DNA of 5,308 nucleotides from an uncultured Clostridia bacterium (GCA_947175045.1 CAMWLH010000176.1:1-5308); one strand, 5' to 3'; numbered from the stretch's first letter, positions 1 to 5,301 are shown. A program made the numbers and translations. The notes: generated from the sequence alone by a model not told the origin.

Positions 1-320
1 CCACTCCCGATACGGTGTGTGTGCGTGACGGTGCTATACTGTCGGATTTCCTGTATGTGAAAAACTGCGTAAATCAGCGTTTGATAATAAATAAGGTCAG
101 CCCCAACTTCAAGGAGGAGGATATTCTCTATGATCTCGACGAGGTTATGGACAATGTGGGAATACCGCTTATAGGCGTCGTTCCCGAGGATCAGAATATC
201 AAGATCTGCGGCGCAAAGGGCGAGCCGCTTCCTCCGAGCTGCGGCGGCGCTAAGGCTTACGGCGCCATCGCGAGAAGAATACTCGGCGAGGACGTTCCTC
301 TTACCATCAAAATCGACTGA
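1..320 (+). CDS. minD: Septum site-determining ATPase MinD, C-terminal part (5' end outside window)
   Basis: This is the last 105 residues of a MinD/ParA-family ATPase; the reading frame is already open at base 3 and runs to TGA at 318-320. MinD is a peripheral-membrane ATPase that, with MinC, keeps the FtsZ ring away from the cell poles. The visible part matches the MinD C-terminal half: an LIINKVSP strand/turn, a DEVMDNVGIPLIGVVPED block, the KGEPL segment, and the final helix ending AIARRILGEDVP. The deviant Walker A and switch motifs lie upstream and cannot be checked. The protein stops five residues after VPL, whereas E. coli MinD continues past the equivalent point into an amphipathic membrane-targeting helix (FLKRLFGG). 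That helix is not encoded here. The next gene is mgsA, 15 bases on, and no minE lies between them. A MinD-like ParA paralogue is the alternative. Confidence 0.85.
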   Translation, partial: TPDTVCVRDGAILSDFLYVKNCVNQRLIINKVSPNFKEEDILYDLDEVMDNVGIPLIGVVPEDQNIKICGAKGEPLPPSCGGAKAYGAIARRILGEDVPLTIKID

Positions 321-321
321 C

Positions 322-328
322 AGGGGGT
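322..328 (+). promoter_or_regulatory. Ribosome binding site deciding the TTG start of mgsA
   Basis: AGGGGGT lies directly after the minD stop codon and 7 bases before TTG at 336. No ATG is available nearby in frame. The protein starting at this TTG begins MNIALIAHD, which lines up with the family N-terminus (B. subtilis MKIALIAHD), so the TTG start is well supported. Confidence 0.75.
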
Positions 329-335
329 AATAAAA

Positions 336-731
336 TTGAATATTGCACTTATAGCGCATGATTCAAAGAAGGAGCTGATGGTTCAGTTCTGCATCGCGTA
401 CTGCGGTGTTCTTAGCCGCCATAGTATTTGTGCGACGGGTACGACGGGCAAGCTGGTCTCGGAGTCCACGGGGCTTCAGATACAGCGTTTCCTCAGCGGT
501 TCGCAGGGCGGAGATCAGCAGCTTGCCTCAAGCATAAGCTGCAACGAGATCGACCTGCTGATGTTCTTCCGCGACCCTCTGCACCCCAAGGCTCACGAGC
601 CTAACGACGCCAATCTTCTTCGTCTGTGCGATGTACACAATATTCCTCTCGCGACCAACATCGCTACCGCCGAGGCGCTTATTCACGCTCTCGAACGCGG
701 CGATCTGGACTGGCGCGAATATATGCATTAA
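336..731 (+). CDS. mgsA: Methylglyoxal synthase
   Basis: MgsA is a cytosolic enzyme that converts dihydroxyacetone phosphate to methylglyoxal and inorganic phosphate. This bypass of lower glycolysis relieves sugar-phosphate build-up when phosphate is short. The 131 residues are close to the B. subtilis length. Visible motifs are AHD at residues 7-9, the phosphate-binding ATGTTG at 33-38, GGDQQ at 58-62 with D60 matching the catalytic Asp71 of E. coli, FFRDP at 77-81, H87 matching His98, and the IPLATNIATAE block at 103-113. At the place of E. coli Asp101 the sequence reads HEPND, which puts Asn90 there in a gap-free alignment; D91 is next to it. The start is TTG with a good ribosome binding site. 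The gene sits 15 bases behind minD, is presumably co-transcribed with it, and is followed by an intrinsic terminator. Family identity is secure. Confidence 0.96.
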   Translation: MNIALIAHDSKKELMVQFCIAYCGVLSRHSICATGTTGKLVSESTGLQIQRFLSGSQGGDQQLASSISCNEIDLLMFFRDPLHPKAHEPNDANLLRLCDVHNIPLATNIATAEALIHALERGDLDWREYMH

Positions 732-747
732 GTATGCGTGGATCTGT

Positions 748-791
748 CGCGGGCTGCCGTGAGGTTCGGCAGACTCGCGGTTTTATTCTTT
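748..791 (+). terminator. Intrinsic terminator after minD-mgsA
   Basis: Arms 748-759 and 767-779 pair over 12 base pairs, GC-rich, with one G-T wobble and a single bulged A at 773. They close a 7-base loop (760-766). The T-rich stretch TTTTATTCTTT follows at 781-791. The hairpin starts 16 bases after the mgsA stop, which is the usual place for a rho-independent terminator. Confidence 0.82.
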
Positions 792-812
792 CGGGTTTTT
801 CGGGCGCTTTCT

Positions 813-835
813 CGGGCGGCTTTTCTGCCGCCCCG
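813..835. other. Second GC-rich hairpin in the mgsA-HAD gap
   Basis: GGGCGGC (814-820) pairs perfectly with GCCGCCC (827-833) around the 6-base loop TTTTCT. One more C-G pair is possible if C834 is bulged. The nearest T run (848-853) is about 12 bases beyond the stem, so it is not a standard terminator on the + strand, and no T run follows it on the - strand. It could be a back-up terminator or a transcript-end stabiliser. Function is unknown. Confidence 0.5.
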
Positions 836-863
836 ATGAAATGTGCCTTTTTTGTTTTGGGTA

Positions 864-892
864 TTGAAATTGTTGCCGTTTTATGTTAAAAT
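864..892 (+). promoter_or_regulatory. Candidate sigma-A promoter with extended -10
   Basis: TTGAAA (864-869) is separated by 17 bases from TAAAAT (887-892), and a TG dinucleotide at 884-885 gives the extended -10 TGnTAAAAT. Each hexamer differs from consensus at one position. It is the only strong promoter-like pair seen between the terminator and the next gene. The predicted start of transcription, about 7 bases after the -10, falls near 899-900, inside or just after the AAGGGGG ribosome binding site (893-899) of the gene at 904. The transcript would then be nearly leaderless. Either that is real or the true promoter lies elsewhere. Confidence 0.55.
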
Positions 893-903
893 AAGGGGGT
901 ACT

Positions 904-1698
904 ATGCAGAATATAAAGTTGATCGTGCTTGATCTTGACGGAACGCTGCTTAAAAGCGACAAAACCGTTTCCGACGTTACGCTTGACGCTCTTGAACGGG
1001 CAAGACGGGCGGGAATTAAGATAGCCTTTGCCTCGGCGCGCTCCGAAAAGGCTATGCTGCCCTACATATCCGCAGTAAAGCCCGACGCGGTGATTTCCAA
1101 CGGCGGGGCTCTCGCGAAAGCGGGCGGGGTCGAGGTGTTCAACTGTCAGCTCCCCGCGGAGAGCGTGCGGCATATTATCAAAAGGTGCTTCGAGCTGTCG
1201 GACGGCGGCTGCGAGATAACGATAGAGAGCGATCACGGCTATTTCTGGAACTACAAGCCCGATACGGACTTGTCTTATATGGGAGATAACCGCGCCGCTG
1301 TTATCTACAATGATTTTCGGGATTTCAATTATCCGGCATATAAGGTAACCGCCGAGGTTGAACGCGAGCAGGACGCGCGGGCTATTGCCGCGGAAATACC
1401 CGACTGCGATACTTTGAGCTTCCGCGGGGAGTTATGGCGGCGTTTCGCCCGCAGGGACGCGACAAAGGTGAACGCGATAGAGCGCCTGCGCGTCTATTAC
1501 GGTATTTCGCGTGAGAATGCCGCGGCGTTCGGCGATGATCTGAACGACGTGGATATGATAAGATACTGTGGCGTCGGAGTTGCTATGGGCAACGCTCTGC
1601 CCGAGGTAAAAGCGGCTGCTCGGTTTGTCACGGGGACTAATGATGAGGACGGGATCGCCCGGTTTATCGAGCGGGAGATTCTACACGGCATAGTTTAA
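904..1698 (+). CDS. Cof-type HAD-superfamily (class IIB) phosphatase
   Basis: This is a 264-residue cytosolic haloacid-dehalogenase-fold hydrolase of the Cof/YidA-like class, a family that removes phosphate from small sugar phosphates, flavin or pyridoxal phosphates. The substrate cannot be told from sequence. All four HAD motifs are visible: motif I DLDGT at residues 10-14 (nucleophile D10, acid/base D12), motif II FASAR with Ser44 where Thr is commoner, motif III Lys188 in DATKVNAIERL, and motif IV GDDLND at 210-215 with Mg-binding acids. The family tail VGVAMGNALPEVKAAA and NDEDGIARFIE follows. The C2 cap occupies roughly residues 80-185. ATG at 904 is preceded by AAGGGGG at 893-899. It is the first gene after a terminator and stands 14 bases before rimM, so it probably leads the operon. 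Confidence 0.93.
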   Translation: MQNIKLIVLDLDGTLLKSDKTVSDVTLDALERARRAGIKIAFASARSEKAMLPYISAVKPDAVISNGGALAKAGGVEVFNCQLPAESVRHIIKRCFELSDGGCEITIESDHGYFWNYKPDTDLSYMGDNRAAVIYNDFRDFNYPAYKVTAEVEREQDARAIAAEIPDCDTLSFRGELWRRFARRDATKVNAIERLRVYYGISRENAAAFGDDLNDVDMIRYCGVGVAMGNALPEVKAAARFVTGTNDEDGIARFIEREILHGIV

Positions 1699-1712
1699 AA
1701 TAGGAGTTAGAG

Positions 1713-2228
1713 ATGAAACAATTTCTTGAAATAGCGAAAATAGTGGCTACGCAAGGGCTGCGCGGCGAGGTGCGCTGTCAGTATTACTGCGACAGCGCGG
1801 AGGTTCTGTGCGAGTTTGAGGAGCTGTATTTTGACAAGGGCAGGACTGCGGTGAGAGTAGAGCGCGCATATCCTCACAAGAATGTGGTGATAATGCGCCT
1901 TGAGGGTGTTGACAGTATCGAAAAGGCTCAGCCGCTGATCGGGAAAATGCTGTATCTTGACAGGAACGACGCGGAGCTTGAAGAGGGTCTTTATTTCGTG
2001 CAGGATATAATCGGGCTGACTGTCAAAGATGTCGACAGCGGAAAGGTTTACGGAAAAATAACCGAGGTGTACCAGAATGGCGCCAGCGACGTTTATTCCA
2101 TGAAGCAGCCCGATGGCAGCGAGCTGATGTTCCCCTGCATTGACGAGGTGGTTATAAAGACGGATATCGAAGCGGGCGAAATGCTTATCAGACCGCTCAA
2201 AGGGCTGTTTGATACGGCTGACGAGTAA
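1713..2228 (+). CDS. rimM: Ribosome maturation factor RimM
   Basis: RimM binds the 30S head through protein S19 (uS19) and helps 16S rRNA maturation. The 171 residues have the usual two-domain layout. The N-terminal RimM barrel (about 1-85) carries AKIVATQGLRGEVR at 8-21; Gln14 sits where many homologues have His. The C-terminal PRC-barrel (about 90-165) begins EGLYFVQDIIG, and Y94-F95 replaces the Tyr-Tyr pair known in E. coli RimM to matter for S19 binding, so the aromatic character is kept. The later block NGASDVYSM and FPCIDEVVIKTDIE also fit. TAGGAG at 1701-1706 lies 6 bases before ATG. The gene is 14 bases after the HAD gene and 8 bases before trmD, its common partner. rpsP and the small KH-protein gene that often precede rimM are absent. 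Confidence 0.95.
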   Translation: MKQFLEIAKIVATQGLRGEVRCQYYCDSAEVLCEFEELYFDKGRTAVRVERAYPHKNVVIMRLEGVDSIEKAQPLIGKMLYLDRNDAELEEGLYFVQDIIGLTVKDVDSGKVYGKITEVYQNGASDVYSMKQPDGSELMFPCIDEVVIKTDIEAGEMLIRPLKGLFDTADE

Positions 2229-2236
2229 GGAGCGGC

Positions 2237-2956
2237 ATGAGGATAGATATAGCGACACTGTTTCCCGAAATGTGCGATTCTGTATTGGGCACAAGCATAC
2301 TCGGACGCGCCATTCGCGGCGGGGCAGTGGATATAAGAACACATGACATAAGGCTTTACACGGAGAACAAACACTGCAGGGTGGACGACAAGCCGTACGG
2401 CGGCGGCACGGGAATGGTAATTCAGGCGCAGCCCGTGTATGACTGCGTGATGGCGATACTTGCCCAGCACAGGGTAAAGCCGAGGATAATATATATGTCG
2501 CCGCAGGGTGAGGTGCTTACGCAGAGCAAGGTAAAGGAGCTTTCCGAGGAGGAGGGGCTGATATTGCTGTGCGGGCATTACGAGGGCATAGACAACAGGG
2601 TGCTGGAGGAACTGGAAGTGGAAGAGCTTTCGGTGGGAGATTATGTGCTCACGGGCGGAGAGCTTCCCGCGCTGATAGTCGCGGACGCGGTCTCGAGGCT
2701 GATTGAGGGCGTGCTCCCAAACGAGGACGCTTACAGCATCGAAAGCCACTATAACGGGCTTCTGGAGTTCCCGCAGTACACACGCCCTGAGGAATGGCGC
2801 GGGCGAAAAGTCCCCAAAACGCTGCTTTCGGGAAATCATAAGAATGTAAGGGAGTGGCAGGAACGCGCGGCGCTTGAAATAACGCGGGAGAAGCGCCCCG
2901 ATATGTATGAAAGGTACGTTGAGGGGAAGTCGGCGGAGAAAAAGGGAGATAAGTAG
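2237..2956 (+). CDS. trmD: tRNA (guanine37-N1)-methyltransferase
   Basis: TrmD is a SPOUT-class, trefoil-knot methyltransferase that uses S-adenosylmethionine to make m1G37 in tRNAs with G36-G37, which prevents +1 frameshifting. The protein has 239 residues, close to family size. Visible landmarks are the N-terminal LFPEM at 8-12, RVDDKPYGGGTGM at 48-60, the knot and cofactor-binding segments YMSPQG (86-91), CGHYEGID (112-119) and GDYVLTGGELPA (134-145), then R154, GLLEFPQYTRP at 174-184 and LLSGNH at 196-201. Residue 169, the catalytic-base Asp169 in E. coli and H. influenzae numbering, is Glu here, in an ESHYNGLL context I recall from other clostridial TrmDs. AAGGAG at 2227-2232 overlaps the rimM stop codon, suggesting coupled translation. 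rplS, the usual next gene, is missing. Confidence 0.97.
   Translation: MRIDIATLFPEMCDSVLGTSILGRAIRGGAVDIRTHDIRLYTENKHCRVDDKPYGGGTGMVIQAQPVYDCVMAILAQHRVKPRIIYMSPQGEVLTQSKVKELSEEEGLILLCGHYEGIDNRVLEELEVEELSVGDYVLTGGELPALIVADAVSRLIEGVLPNEDAYSIESHYNGLLEFPQYTRPEEWRGRKVPKTLLSGNHKNVREWQERAALEITREKRPDMYERYVEGKSAEKKGDK
2944..2948 (+). promoter_or_regulatory. Ribosome binding site supporting the TTG start at 2958
   Basis: GGGAG, inside the last codons of trmD, is 9 bases before TTG at 2958 and 18 bases before the in-frame ATG at 2967. Only TAGG (2954-2957) could serve the ATG. The earlier in-frame ATG at 2907 has no good site, and its extra residues, rich in Arg and Lys, simply read the trmD 3' end out of frame. 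TTG 2958 is preferred, with ATG 2967 the alternative. Confidence 0.5.
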
Positions 2957-2957
2957 G

Positions 2958-3461
2958 TTGGACGATATGATAGATTGGGAAGCCCAATATTTAGTTGCCG
3001 ACAGGCTCGGGTTGAGAGGATATAAGCCAAAGCATTTTGAGGAGTGCAGGTATATATGGAAAACATTTGTCCCTAAGCAGGGTCAGGCGGACTGCGTGCA
3101 GGGTGAGCTTCTGCGGGAGATCGAGAAGCTCAGGCATGAAGCGTGCAGCAACGGCAATATAAACTGGGACGATAATTTCGCATGGTTCTGCGGGAATATT
3201 TATGATATCCTTGCGGGTCCGGGCGTGTTCGGTCCGGACGAGCTTAAGGCTATACGGGAAATTCTCGGTTTTCTTAAGGAGAACGGCGAATATGCAGGGG
3301 CATATGCCGAAGGAAAGATAGATGACAGTGAATGCGATCCGATAAAACTGGCATACACCGATGATGATTTATATGATTATCTCGCGGATGCCGCGGCGGA
3401 ATTTTATCTGAAAAACAAAAAGCCGATAGCCTATGAACATAAGGATTTTATATATCGGTGA
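2958..3461 (+). CDS. Uncharacterised acidic protein between trmD and era
   Basis: I do not recognise a named family. From TTG 2958 the protein has 167 residues (164 from ATG 2967). It is probably soluble and cytosolic, with no signal peptide or membrane segment and many Asp/Glu residues. The most family-like part is residues 32-71: an aromatic YIWKTFVPK, then GQADCVQGEL, a helix REIEKLRHEA, and NGNINWDDN. A second helical part (about 74-115) contains WFCGNIYDIL and DELKAIREILGFLKENG. An acidic third part (about 120-150) with DDDLYDYLADAAAEFYL ends in a short charged tail. Five cysteines (C30, C46, C63, C78, C126) form no CxxC pair. Its start is 1 base after the trmD stop, so translation is probably coupled, and era follows 27 bases later. 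The alpha-helical acidic make-up would fit a small binding or immunity-type protein, but that is a guess. Real coding status is likely from the tight packing and typical composition. Confidence 0.8.
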   Translation: MDDMIDWEAQYLVADRLGLRGYKPKHFEECRYIWKTFVPKQGQADCVQGELLREIEKLRHEACSNGNINWDDNFAWFCGNIYDILAGPGVFGPDELKAIREILGFLKENGEYAGAYAEGKIDDSECDPIKLAYTDDDLYDYLADAAAEFYLKNKKPIAYEHKDFIYR

Positions 3462-3488
3462 CGGTATTATGAAATACAGGAGATAAAT

Positions 3489-4379
3489 ATGACAAAAAAT
3501 GTATATATAGCAATAACGGGGCGAGCAAACGCCGGAAAGTCCTCGCTGACAAATCTGTTGGTGGGGGAGAAGGTGAGTATTGTCAGCGAAAAGCCCCAGA
3601 CTACCCGCAACAGGATAAACGGAGTATTGACCAATGGTGACACGCAGTATGTGTTTATTGATACCCCCGGAATGCACAAGCCGCGCACCAAGCTCTCGGA
3701 GCATATGGTAAAGGCGATACGGACAAGCGTCGACGACGTGGACTGCGCCATACTGATGGCGGACGTGACAAAGAAGATGTCCTCGGTGGAGCAGGAGCTG
3801 ATGAGATCCTTCGCGAAGCGGGGAACGGAGGTAGTGCTGCTGCTGAATAAAGTCGACTTGATAAAGGACAAGAGCGAACTGCTTGGCATAATTGACGAAT
3901 ATTCAAAGCTGTATGAGTTTGCGGAAATAATCCCCATAAGCGTTAAAAAGCGCATAAATACGGATAAGATACTGCCCGTGCTGGAGCGCTACGCGGTCGA
4001 AGGAGATCATTTTTTCCCCGACGATATCGCCACCGACAGGACCGAGCGGTTTATGTGCGGCGAAATAATAAGGGAAAAGATACTGTGGACAATGCAGCAG
4101 GAGATTCCTCACGGCACGGTGGTGGACATAGAGCGGTTTGAAACGCGCAGAAAGAGCGGAAGCGAGATAGTTGACATAAGCGCGGTGATAATCTGTGAAA
4201 AGGACAGCCATAAGGGAATGATAATCGGAAAGGGCGGAGAGCGCCTTAAGCAGATCGGAAGCATGGCGCGTAAGGATATTGAGGAGCTGCTCGGGGCAAA
4301 GGTGAATTTGCAGACCTTTGTGAAGGTGCGCGAGGATTGGCGAAACCGTGAGGGCTTTATCAACGAGAGGGATTTTTAA
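3489..4379 (+). CDS. era: GTPase Era
   Basis: Era is an essential or near-essential GTPase that binds the 3' end of 16S rRNA and governs late 30S assembly. The 296 residues match family length. The GTPase domain has G1 GRANAGKSS at 11-19 (K17 and S18 for phosphate and Mg), G2 PQTTR at 36-40, G3 DTPG at 58-61, G4 NKVD at 120-123 and G5 SVKK at 151-154. Most Eras read GRPNVGKS in G1; here Pro and Val are both Ala, but GxxxxGKS is intact. The C-terminal KH domain (about 205-290) carries IIGKGGERLKQIG with the GKGG loop at 247-250, and the chain ends in the usual short RDF tail. AGGAG at 3478-3482 lies 6 bases before ATG. recO follows 6 bases after the stop, a common pairing. Confidence 0.98.
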   Translation: MTKNVYIAITGRANAGKSSLTNLLVGEKVSIVSEKPQTTRNRINGVLTNGDTQYVFIDTPGMHKPRTKLSEHMVKAIRTSVDDVDCAILMADVTKKMSSVEQELMRSFAKRGTEVVLLLNKVDLIKDKSELLGIIDEYSKLYEFAEIIPISVKKRINTDKILPVLERYAVEGDHFFPDDIATDRTERFMCGEIIREKILWTMQQEIPHGTVVDIERFETRRKSGSEIVDISAVIICEKDSHKGMIIGKGGERLKQIGSMARKDIEELLGAKVNLQTFVKVREDWRNREGFINERDF

Positions 4380-4385
4380 CAAAAA

Positions 4386-5135
4386 ATGCTTGTAACATAC
4401 GACGGGATAGTAGTAGGCAGGCGGGAACTGGGCGACAGCAATCTTTATCTGGATATACTGACGGAAGAGCAGGGTATAATCGAGGCGCTTGCCCATAACG
4501 CGAAAAAGATTAACAGCAGTCTGCTGTCCTCCGCGTCGCTGTTCGCTTATTCCGCGTTCTGCTTTAATTGTAATGAAAAATCAGGTCGGTATACGATAAA
4601 CAGCGCCAAGCCAAAATACAGCTTTCACGGGATAGGCGGCGATATCGTCAGGCTGGCGCTGGCAAGCTATTTCGCGCAGGCGGTGCGGTTCTGCACTCCC
4701 GAAGAGCAGCGGCAGGACAGCCTTGTGCGTTTTTTTGCCATAGCGCTTTACGAGGCGGAGGAATCTGCGGAGCTTGGGGCGGTAAAAGCCTGCTTTGAGC
4801 TTAGGTATTCGGGAATGCTTGGGTTTCGTCCCGATCTGAGGGCGTGCTTCAACTGCGGGTGCTACGAGGCGGAGAAAATGTACTTTCTGCCCGACAGGGG
4901 ACAGATTGTCTGCGGGGACTGCTTTAACAGGGAATACGGCGGCAGAAGCGCGGAGCTTCTTCCCGAAACGTTAGGTGCAATGCGGAATATAATTTACTCG
5001 GAGCTGTCAAGGTGCTTTAAGTTTAAGGTTTCTCCCGCGGCGGCGGTTCAGCTTTCAGAGATAACCGAAGATTATTTTTTAAGCAGAACTGAGCGCAGCT
5101 TCGGGGCGTTGGAGAATTATAAGGGGCTAATGTAA
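4386..5135 (+). CDS. recO: DNA repair protein RecO
   Basis: RecO works in the RecFOR pathway: it binds single-stranded DNA and SSB, anneals complementary strands and helps RecR load RecA at gaps. The 249 residues are of normal length. An N-terminal OB-fold (about 1-80) opens with the family signature TYDGIVVGRRELGDSNLYLDILTEEQG, in which a short block around GDSN is conserved. A helical domain follows, with FELRYSGMLGFRPDL at 137-151. A four-cysteine zinc site is visible: CFNC (C154, C157) and CGDC (C176, C179). The start ATG 4386 is 6 bases after the era stop. The best ribosome binding site, AGAGGG at 4366-4371, is 14 bases away, which is long, so translation probably depends on coupling to era. 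No alternative in-frame start fits the family N-terminus better. It is the last gene of the visible operon. Confidence 0.96.
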   Translation: MLVTYDGIVVGRRELGDSNLYLDILTEEQGIIEALAHNAKKINSSLLSSASLFAYSAFCFNCNEKSGRYTINSAKPKYSFHGIGGDIVRLALASYFAQAVRFCTPEEQRQDSLVRFFAIALYEAEESAELGAVKACFELRYSGMLGFRPDLRACFNCGCYEAEKMYFLPDRGQIVCGDCFNREYGGRSAELLPETLGAMRNIIYSELSRCFKFKVSPAAAVQLSEITEDYFLSRTERSFGALENYKGLM

Positions 5136-5203
5136 ATCACAAGAACAATATAAAAATGGGAAGTAGGGACAAAAAGCATAAATCAACATTCAGCCCACGC
5201 AGG

Positions 5204-5295
5204 AGAATTTTCCGCAACAAGCCGTGAAAGCGCAGCGAAGCGGAGCTTTCACAGCGCGGTAGTGCGAGCGCAGCTCGCACGGTGCGGAAAATTCT
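5204..5295. repeat. Palindromic element that can fold as a three-way junction
   Basis: Bases 5204-5216 are perfectly complementary to 5283-5295 (13 bp, core GAATTTTCCGCA), and two G-T pairs could extend the stem outward. Inside are two separate hairpins. In the first, GTGAAAGC (5224-5231) pairs with GCTTTCAC (5245-5252) around a 13-base loop that can pair a little further. In the second, GTGCGAGC (5262-5269) pairs with GCTCGCAC (5273-5280) around GCA. Only a weak T stretch (TCTTTC) follows, so it is a poor standard terminator. It starts 68 bases after recO and ends 6 bases before the TAAGGAG site of the next gene. It may be a dispersed intergenic palindrome, a small non-coding mobile repeat, or a structured 5' leader. 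No clear target-site duplication flanks it. Confidence 0.8.
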
Positions 5296-5301
5296 TTCAA
5301 A

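Noticed and set aside
626..889. 87-residue + strand reading frame from inside mgsA across the intergenic gap
   Set aside because: It starts in another frame of mgsA, lacks a ribosome binding site, runs through the terminator hairpin, and its N-terminal half is an Arg/Ser-rich shadow of mgsA.
1707..2342. 211-residue - strand open frame opposite rimM
   Set aside because: Antisense to rimM and the start of trmD, with no promoter or ribosome binding site seen and no recognisable motif.
2093..2839. 248-residue - strand open frame opposite rimM/trmD
   Set aside because: It lies antisense to unmistakable rimM and trmD. Its composition (His, Arg, Tyr, Ala rich) is typical of a shadow frame in moderately GC-rich DNA, and it resembles no known protein.
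2907..2957. Longer N-terminus for the unknown gene, starting at ATG 2907
   Set aside because: It would overlap trmD by 50 bases, has no ribosome binding site, and the added Arg/Lys-rich residues are the trmD C-terminus read in another frame.
3465..3470. TATTAT as a -10 box of a separate era promoter
   Set aside because: There is no matching -35 element at the right distance, and the short gap fits read-through of one operon.
3903..4496. 197-residue - strand open frame opposite era/recO
   Set aside because: Antisense to the conserved KH domain of era and the OB-fold of recO; a frame shadow.
5149..5154. TATAAA as a -10 box after recO
   Set aside because: No -35-like hexamer is found 16-18 bases upstream, and the region is simply AT-rich.
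5156..5227. 23-codon basic reading frame after recO
   Set aside because: No ribosome binding site precedes its ATG, and its second half is the left arm of the palindromic element, so it is probably chance.
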